A stretch of DNA of 64,000 bases from Ursus arctos. Taxonomy: Eukaryota; Chordata; Mammalia; Carnivora; Ursidae. The stretch is taken from the NCBI RefSeq assembly GCF_023065955.2, contig NW_026622985.1:73893931-73957930 (forward strand), read 5' to 3'. A program made the position numbers and the translations under genes. Under the pieces are notes generated by a model. That model searched no databases. It was not told where the DNA came from and saw nothing but the letters and a program-made list of their open reading frames with translations. Below are positions 1-12,500 of the stretch, piece after piece. Numbering within the stretch: the stretch's first letter is position 1; each line of letters begins with the position of its first letter.

Positions 1-170
1 TTTGCTAAGGGCTCTACCCTCAGGGAGAGCTCTACCCTTCTGACCTAATCACCTCCCAAAGGGCCCACTTCCAAATACCATCGCATTGGAGATTAGGTTT
101 CGACATATGGATGCTGGGGGGACACAAGCATAAAGACCATAGCACTGGGTAGGACGGGATCGGGAAGCTG
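1..170 (+). repeat. 3' end of an old dispersed repeat (same family as 61774-62225)
   Basis: The block with TCACCTCCCAAAGGGCCCAC, CCAAATACCATCGCATTGG and GGGGGGACACAAGCAT resembles the 3' end of a widely dispersed mammalian LTR-like repeat. I do not assign the family name. Cut by the window edge. Confidence 0.5.
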
Positions 171-2369
171 AAGGAGGCTGGCCTTTTTGGCTAAATCATG
201 ACTAGCCTTCAGGAGACACGGTCGTAATAGCAATACTAGCAGGTGCATTTCGTGAGCATGTGCCAGGCACCGTGGCAGGCACCACAACACGCGGCGGCTC
301 CCCTAACTCACGGCAGTGAGGGGCGGACCCTCTCACACGCCTCGTGCCGTCCACACTGGCGTAGAGACACATACTCAGGCGAGTCTGACTCCTCCCAGTA
401 CGCGACACGGTCTCCATGACAGAATTCACTCCTCTTGAAGCTTTTAGGCCCCTTTTCTTGCGGGTGATGGAGTAAAATAAATACGGGCTGATAACACGGA
501 GCGTTAGAAGCATGCAGTTTCATAAATCAATTTTCCCAAATACAACACTGTGTTTTACCAACTTAGTCTCAACGTCCTTTGATGTTCAGTGCACTCCAGC
601 GACGGGAGTACGTATGCAGAGCTGAAGTGAGTCTTGTTTCTGTTTTTTTAAGTACTCCCTACACCCAAGGTGGGGCTCCAACTCAAGACCCCAACATCGA
701 GAGCCACGTGCTCTACGACTGAGCCAGCCAGGCGCCCCTCAACAGTGAGTTCAGCAACGGCAGCAAGCTGTACCTGTGACCTTGCTGTTCTGGGAAGGTG
801 ATCTTCCCTGTAGTAAGTTTGCTTATAAACTGCCCACAAAACAAGGCAAGAGGAACCTTTCTTCTGTCTCTAACTGAAGGGCCAGCCAGTCCCTTTTCCT
901 TCTGGAAGAGACATCCTGGAGTTGAAAGCATTTCCTCTGGACAGCCACCCTGCAGCGGCCTGCACCCTCGCTGGACTGCAGGAAGGTTCTGGCGGAGAAG
1001 TCTCAGCTTCCTGGAAGGCCTTCCCCACGCTTCCTCAAGCTGCGTCACGACAGGCTGCCCCTCCCAAGCCAGGCGTCCTGCTGTTGGCTCTCGCTGGCTC
1101 TGATGTGACAGGAACGTCAAGAAAGGGTGTGGGAGAGGAGACACAAGCAGGAGGATGGGAGTAGTGAAACTGAGGGAGCTCTGAGGGGAACGGGGGTTAG
1201 CCACTGGCACGTGACACTCAAAAACCACGTATGTGATAGAAAAATCATCCCGGGTACAGGCAGCAAAAGAATTCTGAGGAGTACTTTAGAAAAGGTGAGA
1301 TCTGGTACTCGATCCTGATCTACACGTTACCGTACACGGGCCTACTGCTGTCCGAGCCCTCACTGAAGACGCGGAGTGGCAAATCTTTTCCCTGATCAAC
1401 ACAAGCCATTTTTTCCCTTCATACTCAATGCATTTCTACTCTTAATATCCTACCTGAACACAACACATCTCTCATTCCTTCAGTGAAAAACGGGGTATGT
1501 CAACTGAATTGAAACTATCATCTTTTGGGGGTTTCAAATTATAACCTGTAAAAACTGTTACAGTATAAATGCAATACAGGCTAAATGCTCTGAGCTTCGC
1601 CTGGCATAAAATAATAAGATATTAGCCGATTCGTTTCAAAACAAATACGAAGTGTAGACAGAACAATGATAAATTTTACTTTAATCAAATTAAAGTCAGG
1701 AATATAAAGACTCTGGCTCAATTTTTCTTTAATTTCCCAAGTATCACTTATTTTCCTACTGCCTTAGCTTAATTTTAATAGGCATACAATACAATTGTTC
1801 CAGAAAAAAAAAATTTGCGGTTACAAATAAAAAATATGCACCCAAAAGTCCTTATAACACCATTTAATATACCAAAATGTCAATGCCAAATTTCTGATTT
1901 TAATAAAGAAAATTCTTAACATTAAAGGAATGTTGTTTCGTTTATAATGTGGACTTTTGAAAGCTATCTGAACATGAAATGTAGTAAAATTATTGCTTCC
2001 AAAGTTGGCACAATCTATACAAGACAGAGCTGAGACAAAAGCAAAGCGCACCAAGGCCACACGGAGCCCGTCGCTGAGCGCTTCTCCCGACATTCTGTGC
2101 AGCTTCCCCAAGCTATCGGGTTATAGTTTTTACCTCAAAAGGGATGTCCTGCCATCTGGATACTCAACTTCTATACATGTTAGGATACATCCTGAGGACA
2201 TTAGTGTGTTTAACCACAGGAATGTCTTACATTTTCCATGTTAAGCAGCACGACAAACGCCTGACAAACACGAATGTGCAGTTCTGTAGGTATATTACTT
2301 TGCCAGACAACACAAAACAATTCACAACGCAAAACCAAGAGTATTTCATTATTTAAAAAAAAAAAAAAA
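171..2369. other. Intergenic sequence beyond the FAM3C 3' end
   Basis: Mostly unique, partly CpG-containing sequence (200-1200), then A/T-rich sequence. Contains one Can-SINE fragment (642-738). No exon-like structure or RNA gene recognised; in human the next gene in this direction is WNT16. Confidence 0.5.
642..738 (-). repeat. Can-SINE fragment (tRNA-derived head)
   Basis: Ends with the head complement GAGCCAGCCAGGCGCCCC and carries GTGGGGCTCCAACTCAAGACC. The body and tail are truncated; old subfamily. Confidence 0.8.
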
Positions 2370-2393
2370 TGCAAAAACCCCACAACATTTATT
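2350..2393 (-). terminator. FAM3C: Probable main poly(A) signal of FAM3C
   Basis: AATAAA at 2393-2388 on the minus strand is followed by TGTTGTGGGGTTTTTGCA and then a run of about 14 T. This is a canonical hexamer with GU-rich then U-rich downstream elements. Cleavage is expected near 2375-2365. Confidence 0.65.
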
Positions 2394-2548
2394 TCACCAT
2401 CCCTGGAACTGGAAAATGGCTATTCTTTTAACTTACAGACTCTAGGGAAGTATTTTAAATGTCAAAATACACGTGCTGAATGTGAGTTAGCACATAAGCA
2501 CCAGAAATCTGAAAAGTTTACAAAAATTCTTTAAATGTGGAAGGTGCA

Positions 2549-2554
2549 TTTATT
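2549..2554 (-). terminator. FAM3C: Alternative poly(A) hexamer
   Basis: A second AATAAA (TTTATT on the plus strand) lies 161 nt upstream of the stronger signal in transcript terms. Its downstream sequence is less U-rich. It could give a slightly shorter transcript. Confidence 0.35.
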
Positions 2555-2796
2555 CTTGAATTACATTCAGTTTGAGAGAAGAACCAGTACCCCGAAGTTC
2601 ATTAATATTTAAGAAATAGCTGAATAGCTTCCAAGTTGGTTTACAGCAAAATAAAAATACTGCCTTTAGTTTTTTTATACAAGTCATCTAAAATTTAGAT
2701 TCAAAATTTAAGTGCTGCCTTTTACTGTGAGTAGTCTGATCACTAACTTATGCTCCAGCTTAAGATACTTCATACACTATCGGTATTTACGGCCCT

Positions 2797-2826
2797 AACA
2801 AACAAAACAGAAACAAACAAACAAAC
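2797..2826. repeat. (AAAC)n simple repeat in FAM3C 3' UTR
   Basis: Short AAACAAAC run; GTTT repeat on the transcript strand. Confidence 0.7.
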
Positions 2827-3538
2827 TTGAGTTATTTACCGAACAGCTCAAGGGAACAAAATTTTACGTAGAATTGGGAATGAAATCATCTGGAGTCAAA
2901 TAAAATTATTTTTTAAATGTTATCAGTCCACTCAGTAATTAAGATTTTTCTAAATATGTTGCTGTATCTTCAGGTAAAAACTGCTATTATGAAGTTAGAT
3001 GGATACAGAATTATATTTCTTGGTTTACCATCAACATGACGGTGACATTAAAGCATGCCTCTTTCCAACCGCTTGGTCGATGCTGGTAACAAATACGGAA
3101 ACATGTGCCAGCGTTGCTCTAACTATACAGCCACGGCCGTCCTGAACCACCTGGGTAGGGCGGAGAAGGGCCGTGGGCCGCTCCCCTGGCTCTGGGGCTG
3201 CCCTGCCACCTCCCGCCTCACTCTGAACAGCTTCTGGGAAATCAAATTATTCACACTGCTAACACAAAACCTAACACAAAACCCAGAGAGCTACGGTCCT
3301 GAATACCACCTACATTTACATATTTCCTTTCTTACTGTGTACATTAAAAAAAGAATTCTGTTGTGCTTTTCACATATCTGATATAGATTTTTATATCATT
3401 TTATTTCTACGTTTTTTGGGAAGAGAGAGAAAAACTAAGAAAAAAGGTACACCAGAGAGTCAGACTACAAAGTAACATTACACACACAGCTAGCCAAGTA
3501 TCTTTCTAATTTAAAAGATACTATCATTAAAAGGCAAC

Positions 3539-3589
<51 letters not shown>

Positions 3590-3590
3590 A
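3539..3590. repeat. (TA)n(CA)n(TA)n microsatellite in FAM3C 3' UTR
   Basis: ATATATATAT followed by about 16 CA units and ATATATA. The mRNA reads (UA)n(UG)n(UA)n. Confidence 0.95.
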
Positions 3591-3973
3591 AAGAAAACAA
3601 AGTCTCCTCCCTAAAATCCATATGATTCCATGATAGGTTTTCACAGCGACCAATATATATATCAATATATTTTTCACAATCTGTTCAGTTATCCACTGGG
3701 TATGCTTTTAGAACTGAAAGATGTCCTTGCTGCAGCGGTCTAACACTGTACTATTAGGGAAATGTGCTTAGAAATGGTTCGGTGATTTGCTCATTGTGAT
3801 GATTATTTACAAAGGCGTCTATTTACGTTAGCAATAAATAATCCTGGTATCAAAAGAGACAATGCCCATGCACACACCAAGACGGCCGCGTCTCCTCAAG
3901 TATTTACACGTCGCTTCTCTGTCACAGCTCAGCCGCTGATCGTGAAAGTGCGTTTCCTTCCATCTCCTCCGCG

Positions 3974-4063
3974 TTAGTCTTGCTTCTGGGGGATGCAGCC
4001 TTCCATTTCGACAACTTCGGGCCATCCTTCGTATTTGTTTGTGTCCTTATTGTTCTTTATGTG
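3974..4063 (-). CDS. FAM3C: FAM3C exon 10, coding part
   Basis: Acceptor TTCCAACAG lies before 4063. Encodes the last 29 residues ([20 protein letters not shown] then EGCIPQKQD) with Cys221, followed by TAA at 3976-3974. The same exon continues as the 3' UTR. Confidence 0.97.
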   Translation of the reverse strand, partial: HIKNNKDTNKYEGWPEVVEMEGCIPQKQD

Positions 4064-6488
4064 CTGTTGGAATACAGTAACAGTATACAGTTTAAAAAAA
4101 CAAAAAACCTTTACAAGCTGCTTCTCTGCCACGGCATACTTTAGTGTACTTGTTTCACTCACGCTCATGTCAATGATGAGTTCGTGCAAATTATAGTTCA
4201 AGAGACTAAATGGGCAACCTTGGGGCCAGACGGACCTTCAAATACAGTGCAAACGTTTTCAAAAGGATCACTTGTTAGCCAAAAGGTAAAGTTTACACTT
4301 TACTAAGTTCTAAAGTATTTCTAAACTTAACGGATTACCAAAAGCTCGATTAAAATCTTTAATAATGAACGCTTCCTAAATGGCTCATGATAAAGGCAAT
4401 CACATGGCAATGCACTGTCATAAAAACATTTTCCGGGCAGAATAGAACTATTTTTTAGTTTTGATTTTAAAACAGTGCCATGATTATTTCAAATAACTGA
4501 TTACCAAGAGCTTATGAAAAACATATGAACATATTTAATAACTGCTTTGTCTAAGTTTCAAATAACTAGGAGTATGTACTGTATGGTTTCACACAATTTA
4601 CTTTTGTCCATTAATTATGAAAGTCTAAGACACTAACCTGTTCAAAGGGGCTTTTTGTCTTGATGCCTTTCCCACCACAGAAGACCCAGTTGTCTCTAAA
4701 ACCAAGATTAGTAATAGATGTACTTCCCAATTCGGCAATGAGCCGCCGTGCCTCATCATTGAGTCTTAAAAGGAAAGAAAAAGAATACAGTAAACACAGA
4801 GCACTGTATATTATCTAAGTAATACTGATTCGCCAGTGTATTAACATGTAACATGAGATGAGAAAATATCAGCTTAAAGAAGAGAACCAAAAAAATACAG
4901 AATTTTCTTCAGAGCAACATTCCTGCTATTTGAATTCGCTAGTGACAAAAGACATGAAATCTAGCCATTAAAGTTTACTCTATGAAGAAACACCTTTTAG
5001 ATGTCTATTTTACAATAATTCACTTTCATCCACATCCATCCAATAATAATAAGGGATATCGTAGTCAGCAGATGCCTACCTAGGTTAATACAAGGTCTTA
5101 AGCAACCAGTATCTTCGTAAAATTAAAAATCACTTTGAATTTTCCACTAATCCCTTTGTAAAGGACAACCAAATAAACGTAAATGCTGACAAAAATCTAC
5201 GTGTTTCTATTACTATGGTTTCTTTAAAAGAAAATGAACCTTGAGAATAAGCATGTAAATTATACTTCAGTAATAACTGTCGAGTGGTTATTTAATAAAA
5301 ATGAACATTACAGACAGCAGTTAAGTACCTGCCAAGGAGGAAGGGCAGTGGCAAAGGTCAAGCGATAGGGAAACAGCTAACTGAGAGCTGGCATTAAGAA
5401 ATTTTGTGTAGGTTATTATCCTAACGCTGAGGATTCTCAATCTCCCCTCTGTCACACACAAAAGAAGAAATTCAGTAGATACATGCTAGCTGTAGAGAGA
5501 AAAAAGAGGCAGGAATTCCTCTCTATCTCCTCAAAGATGGCACTTATAGGTCACTTAGAGAGGTTTGTTCTGCTAAAATCTGAGGCAAGGTAGGTTTTAT
5601 TATTTGCAAATAGCTGGGGGGGGTCATTAAAGGCAAACAGAAGGAGGGTCGGTGAGGGGGGTACTTATCTGACAGTGTTTTTTTGAAACATCTCATGCTA
5701 AAACCAGTCACTTCCTTTAACGTATTAATGAAAGAAACACTAGGTATGGGGTGCCTGGGTGGCTTAGTCGTTAAGCGTCTGCCTTCGGCTCAGGGCGTGA
5801 TCCCAGGGTCCTGGGATCAAGCCCCGCATGGGGCTCCCTGCTCCGCTGGGAGCCTGCTTCTTCCTCTCCCACTCCCCCTGCTTGTGTTCCCTCTCTCGCT
5901 GGCTGTCTCTCTGTCAAATAAATAAATAAAATCTTTAAAAAAAAAAAAAAGAAAAAGAAACATTAGGTACAAGAGTTCTTATTTAACGAACCTGAAGATG
6001 AGCAAAATAATTTATATTAAAAAAAAACTTCATAAAACAAGAAAGAACTGCATATATATTAGACTGCCACAATGTATGCAAACCCCATCCATGGGCGGTA
6101 GCACTATTTTTTTTTTTAGTATTGATTCCAGTGTAGTTAACATACATACAGTGTCATAGTAGTTTCAGGTGGACAATACACTGATTCAACAATTCCACAC
6201 ATCACCCGGTGCTCATCGTGACAAGTACATTCCTTAATCCCCATCACCTATGACCCCATCCCCCCACTCACCTCCCCTCTGGTAACCATCAGATTGTCCT
6301 CTATAGTTAAGAGGCTGTTCTTGGTTTGTCTCTTTCCTTTACTTGTTTCTTTAATTCCACGTGAGTGAAATCATACAGTATCTGTTCCTCTTCATTGACT
6401 GACTGACTTCACTTAGCATTATATTCTCTAGCTCCATCTATGTCATTGCAAATGGCAAGATTTCATTCTCCTTTATGGCTGATATTCC

Positions 6489-6524
<36 letters not shown>

Positions 6525-9500
6525 TACATACATACATATACACCACATCTTCTTTATCCATTCATCTATCCATGGACACTTGGGCTGCTTCCGTATCTTG
6601 ATTATTGTTAAATAATGCTGCAATACACATAGGGGTGCTTGTACCCCTCTGGATTAGTGTTTTTGTATTTTGGGGGGTAAATACCCAGTAGCGGAGCTGT
6701 TTTAACCACAGCTGTCCTCCTGGAGGAAGTTCACTAGAATGACTGAGAAAATCAGCTATAACCCTAGAATATTTAGACTTTCAGACCCAAATCTACATAA
6801 AGAGATGCACTTATAACCTGGCGAAATAAAAATAAATGAAATAACTGTGCAAAAGAACCCCTGAAGTCCTGGCTTCTCTGAAGATTTTGCGACCTCAGAG
6901 GCCCCTGTACGCACGAGGTCTGCAGCCGCGCTACCCCGTGTCGGGCTTACGTGAATCAGCCAGCACTGGGCATTTGTCTGCTCATTTGATAAGCAACGTG
7001 TGTATGAGAGGGACACTCCCTGAACCCGGTTTTCTTTCTAACTGGTATTAGGATGCCGTGGATCTGGGAGACTGTCAAATCCCACTCTTTAGCCAAATGT
7101 TCTGTGTTCTGGCTACATTCTCATATTTTACGTGCATCATCAGCACTACGAGGTGAGTTTTGTTGCTATTACAAGAATGAATAGTATTGAAACGCAGAGG
7201 TTGGGCAGCCGGTTCACTTGGCAGTCTAGGGATGACCCCTGCAGAGGCTTTGGGACTTGAGTCGCATTCACGTGTCAGAAAAACAACAAACTGGCACCTC
7301 ATGGGCTCTTGGGGTTGCTCACAGATGGCTGACTGTGAAGGTCACAAATGCCCAGGGACTGCTTCACACGCAAAAACCGCTTGCAAAGTAGGTGGCTTAT
7401 CCCAATGCAGGCCTGGCTCCCTGCAAAAAGTACGAATGAAGTCTCTCTTATCTATGCATTTTACATCAATTAAGAAACATATTGAAGGGCATCATTTTTA
7501 CTTCTGTACTTCTGAACTTGAGGACTGATCGTTTTGATCTACGTGAATAAACTAAGCCAAGTGAGCCAGAGATCTGGAAGCAACTCGAAAATTTCCCTTT
7601 GTTCTGACTCCCTCCGGTCATCTCTTTCCTTCCTTTTCCTTTCCCATGAGGACGTCCATAGGTCCTGTGTAGAAAAGGGAAACACAGTGGCCTGGGATGG
7701 CTGTCTGTAGAAAGACCTAGCAGCAAGTTGGTCCCTGGCTGGCAGCCAGCAGCCTGGATTTGGGGAGGGCTCCCCCCATTCCCAGAACTGATGGGAACGG
7801 GCCGCTGAGCCTGCACTGTACACGCATGCAGTTTATGCAGAGCACCTACTTTCTGCTGGGGGGAGGAGGCGGCTGGAATTGGGGGATGTGTCAGGCGGAG
7901 GTTGCCTCTGTGACCAGCAGCCAGGAAAATCCCTGGGCGCTGAATCCCTAATAAGCTTTCCTACTAGACAGCACCTCACAGTGTCGTCACCATCCGTTGC
8001 TGGAGGAATGAAGCATGTCCTGTGTGACTGCACTTGGGACATGACTCCTGGAAACTGGAGCCTGGTTCCCTCCAGACTTTGCTCTAGGGCACACTTCCCC
8101 TTTGCTAACTTTGCTTTGTATCCTTTTGCTGTAACAAATAGTAGCCATGAGGTGAGCAGGACTGCATGCTGGGTCCTGTGAGTGAGTCCTAGCAAATCAT
8201 CAGACCTGCGGGGGGGGGGGGGGGTCTCGGCCACCCCTGCCACGTGTCCCTACATATATCTAACTATAGTTGTATAACAAGATAAGTTTCTCAATGATTT
8301 CTCAAGTTATCTGCTCTGCCTATGTAGAATTTGGAGGATTTCATTATTCCTTTTTTGAAATCTTTTAAATAGAAGATGATTTCATGTTTCAAAAAGAAGT
8401 TTAGGGGGCCTGGGTGGCTCAGTCGTTAAGTATCTGCCTTGGGCTCAGGTCATGATCTCAGGGTCCTGGGCTCCTTGCTCAGTGGGGAGCATGCTTCCCC
8501 TCTGCCTGCCACTCCCCTGGTCGTGCTTGCCCTCTTCCTCTCCCTCTCTCTCCCTCCCTCTCTGTCTCTGTCAAATAAATAAAATCTTTAAAAAAAAAAA
8601 AAAAGTTTAAAATCATGCAAGGTAGCCAATATTTTCAGCACTTGATTCAATACACATTAGGTATCAAAATGCCCCTTTTCTTTAAAAGCCAGTATAACTA
8701 ATGTACACGTGGTACAAATTTTAAAGATACAAGCTTTTATTCTATATAGGGGCACCTTGAGTTTGTTACATGTACTTTAATCTCCACTAGTGGTCTTAAC
8801 TAGCAGAGATTATTGGGGCACCTGGGTGGCTCAGTTGGTTAAACATCAGACTCTTGATTTCAGCTCAGGTTATGATCTCAGGGTCATGAGCTCAAGCCCC
8901 GTGCCGGGCTCCACACGCGGCATGGAGCCTGCTTAAGACTCTCTCTGCCCTCGGCACCGCCCCCTCCCCCCCAGCTTGCGCTCTAACTCTAAATAAATTA
9001 ATAAATAAATAAGCTATCAAAAAATAAAAAACAAAATGCTATTAAAAAAACTAGCTGAGATGTTAAAAATTTTTATGAAATAAATTAAATTTGTTAAGAA
9101 TTTTCTTTAAAATGAATCGAAAATTATCCTGTGACAAACAAGAAGGCAGACAGAGGTAGGGGCCAAGTTTTCCTCGAAGCGATTCTGAAGCTGCACAGAG
9201 GCAATCGGGGTAGCCGTGGAGGAAATGGGGACGGGGGAGCGGGTCACTCAGAGATCTGCCTCCGTCTTTGCTGGGGAAGGAGGGGCACCTGAGAGCCCCA
9301 CATCGCACCATCACAACAGGCCGATGCTCCCTTTCTTAAAAGCAACATGGAGAACTGATATTCTGGGCTCCACTCTGATGAACAGGGAAGAACGACAGGG
9401 AAACAGAAGTGCAGGTAGCAAGAACTCCGGAAGAAAATCACTGTGTTACTTCAGGAGGCTGAAGAATAGGCAACGCTAGGCACAGGTGTCCGTGCAGCCC

Positions 9501-12500
9501 AGACTTTAAAGACAGCACATGATGAAAAGTTCAGATTAGAAGTTCTTATGAGAATAGGACTCAAAACACGAACAAAAAACCTCAATAATTTTCACTATAT
9601 AATTGCTAACGATCCCAGAAAAGAGGATAGGTTCTAAATTAGTGCTACCATAGGAGTGTTCTGTGACGGGCCCAAAGTCAGAAGTGTCCAAAAATATAGG
9701 GCAAATCATATTACTAATGAGGAAACCCTGACCACCACCACCAGGAAGACCGGTAGTGTTCAGGGTAAGACGAGACTCACAAAACTCTTACAGGCCACAC
9801 AGAGAACTTACACTACTAAGTGCAAAGGAGGGGACCCAGTGTTTCACAAGAATGATATAATATGGAGATCAAAGCAGGCCTGCCTTTTCCAGGGAGGCAA
9901 ACACTCCGATCGACATAAAAAGGGAAGAGTAGGTCAGGAATGTCTATATAAGTGCTTTAAAGTAAACTGAAGCCTCCAGGCCCACACACGTCATACAATT
10001 AAATTCTAAGGAACTTTAATATAATCTTCAAAGTACTGTCTGTTACTTTAGAAACATCATGGAAAATGAAGATGCTGAGTCATTTAAAGTTAATTAAATA
10101 TTCCAATCTTCAAAAAAGGTGAGGAAATTTTTTAGAAACAATGGGTCAATAAATCTACTTTCAATTCTTAGCAAATTCTCAAATGGATTACAAGGAGATA
10201 CCGTGAACCAAAAAAAGGGGGGGGAGGGAGGAGGAAGGGGGGGGCTAGTGAGGAGGAGGGAGGAATAAATCAAGCCAAGTTAAGGTCACGTCAGCTATTT
10301 CAGCCTCTGAAGAGGTTTGTGGGCAGATCAGGGCACTGTAATTAGCACAGCTCATGAATTTCAAGTGAGCATCTGAGAGCCTCAGAGAACAGCCCCTATG
10401 AATAAAATAATGAAAGAGCAGCTGGATGGAATGCCTGTTAGGGTACACTGGCTGCTGTTTAAAAAACAGGTTCTGTAGTTGACTGATAGATGAATCCCTT
10501 GGAGGCGGCTCCTGGCAGGGTGGCACGCTGCCCTTGGTGAACATTTTTATCAATGACTTCGATTCAGACACAAGAATGACTTTGGAGAGACTACAAAGCT
10601 TGGATCATGGAAATCTCATAGGACAAATGTCGGCATCATGACCTAATGGGCCCAAATCAGCAAAATTATATTTAACAAGGATAACAAGGATAAATGAATA
10701 TAAAGTCCCTCATTTAGATTAAACAAAATCAAGTCCTAAATGGGGAGAAAGACCTGACTTGGCAGTGGTTAAAAAAAGGCTGAGATCAAATGAAATGATC
10801 TGAGGATTTAATTTAACCAAAAATTCACCAGCCAAAAATGTGATGTGACCTTTTAAAGAAAATAATATAAATATTCAAAGAAATGTATCTTCAACACGGT
10901 AGAAGCTAGCATCTCCGCTGTACCCTGACCCAGCCGGACCCCATCAGGAGCCCTGTGTTTGACTGGGGGCACTTTAAGAGAGTTGATAATCAACCAGAGA
11001 ACCAATGCCCAAAAAATGCAGCCAGGAGAGTAAACCCAGCCAGAAGCCTAACATGACAGAAGGTTACGAGAGCCCTGAGTACTGAGCAGGGAAAGGGAAA
11101 ACTAAAAGACAAATGCTCATTAGTTTCAAACAAGTAAAGTATCAAATGATTTGGGGAACGTATCTGTTGTTCCATTTGCCCAGGTGGAATTTAGAGGGAG
11201 ACCAACCCGAGAACATAATGTGGACTTCAGGATAGTTTTTGCCGTTTTGTTTCAAATAGAGAAATGACCGAGATACTGGCGCCCTTCAGAGGTGGTATTT
11301 GTAGAACAGTTTCATGGGAATTCTGCCCGGGGCTGGGGTGCAGGGGACCAAGGACTTTTAAGACCCTTCAGGACACCCACATTTAAACCCTTCACTTAGC
11401 CAGGAGGTACACGTCACAGAGCGCTGTCTCCAAAGGGAGGAATATGGTAGCAAAATTTAGCTTGCTCAAACTATTATAATTCCTCATTAAATAAACAAAA
11501 AACAACTTATTTTAGAGGGGTCTGGGTAGAAAGCAGGCATCATCAGAGACCTGCACTCTCCAAATGTAAGTTTTCTTAAATATAACTTTTTTTTCTGTTT
11601 TGTTTTAAAATGGGCTTCTAGGGGCACCTGGGTGGCGCAGTCAGTTAAGCATCCAACTCTTGATCTCGGCTCAGGTCATGATCTCAGGGTCCTGAGATCT
11701 AGCCCTGAAGAGCCTCCGCACTCAGTGGGGAGTCAGCTTCTCTCCTTCTCCCTCTCTCCCTCCCCCTGCACACTCTTTCTCTTGCAAATAAATAAATGAA
11801 TCTTAAAAAAAAAAAAAAAAAAACCCACAAATAAAATGGGCTTCCTTGTGAAAATCAAGAAATACTGGGATAAACAAAGGTAAAGAGGTTTACTTAGGGC
11901 CAAACTTCGGGGCCTTGCATTGTAAATCCCTGAAAGGGGCAAAATGCAAGGTGCCATCTCCAAACTTACTCACCCAGTACAAGTTCAGAGGACTGGGATC
12001 CCACCAGAACACACTTTGGGAAATGCTGTGATAGAGACCAACCCCAGATGTTCTCAGAAGTTCACAGTACAGCCAAGGAGCTCATTGCAAATCGGACTAA
12101 CTGGGATCAGACAGGAACAACTATGGAGAACTGATACCAACGCCCTGTTGGAGAAAGCAGGTGCATCCATTTCATATCCTAAACGCTTTTGGGTAGGGGT
12201 GCCTGGGTGGCTCAGCTGGTTATGTGCCTGCTTTTGGCTCAGGCCCTGATCCCAGGGTCCTAGGATGGAGCCCCACGTCGGGCTCCCTGCTTGCTAAGGA
12301 GCCTGCTCCTCCCTCTCCCTCTGCCGCTCCCCCTGCTTGTGCTCGCTCTGGTGAGCGTGTGTGCCTGCGTTCTCTCTCCAGAATAAAATAAAATCTTTAA
12401 AAAAGGGGGGGGGGGCTCTTTTGGGTATAAGTGGGAGAACAAAGTATTCCTTATGAGGCAAAATCCAGCAGCTTTATGTACAGAAAAGCACTAACACATC

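Larger units (their letters stand above)
2370..3973 (-). other. FAM3C: FAM3C 3' UTR (about 1.6 kb)
   Basis: A/T-rich sequence continuous with the last coding exon. The end is inferred from the strongest poly(A) site (AATAAA at 2393-2388) and the known UTR size of roughly 1.6-1.7 kb. It contains a UA/UG repeat (about 3590-3539). Published work places a hnRNP E1-binding, TGF-beta-responsive translation element in the ILEI 3' UTR; I could not pinpoint it by eye. Confidence 0.75.

Noticed and set aside
3465..3677. Open frame with CVCVCV run
   Set aside because: Translation of the CA/TA repeat in the FAM3C 3' UTR.
5683..5925. Open frames reading [18 protein letters not shown] and similar at several loci
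   Set aside because: These are Can-SINE translations (also at 20342, 35152 and 62501), not genes.
7466..8243. Overlapping 90-136-codon frames on both strands
   Set aside because: G+C-richer intron segment with no homology I recognise; frames on both strands argue for chance.
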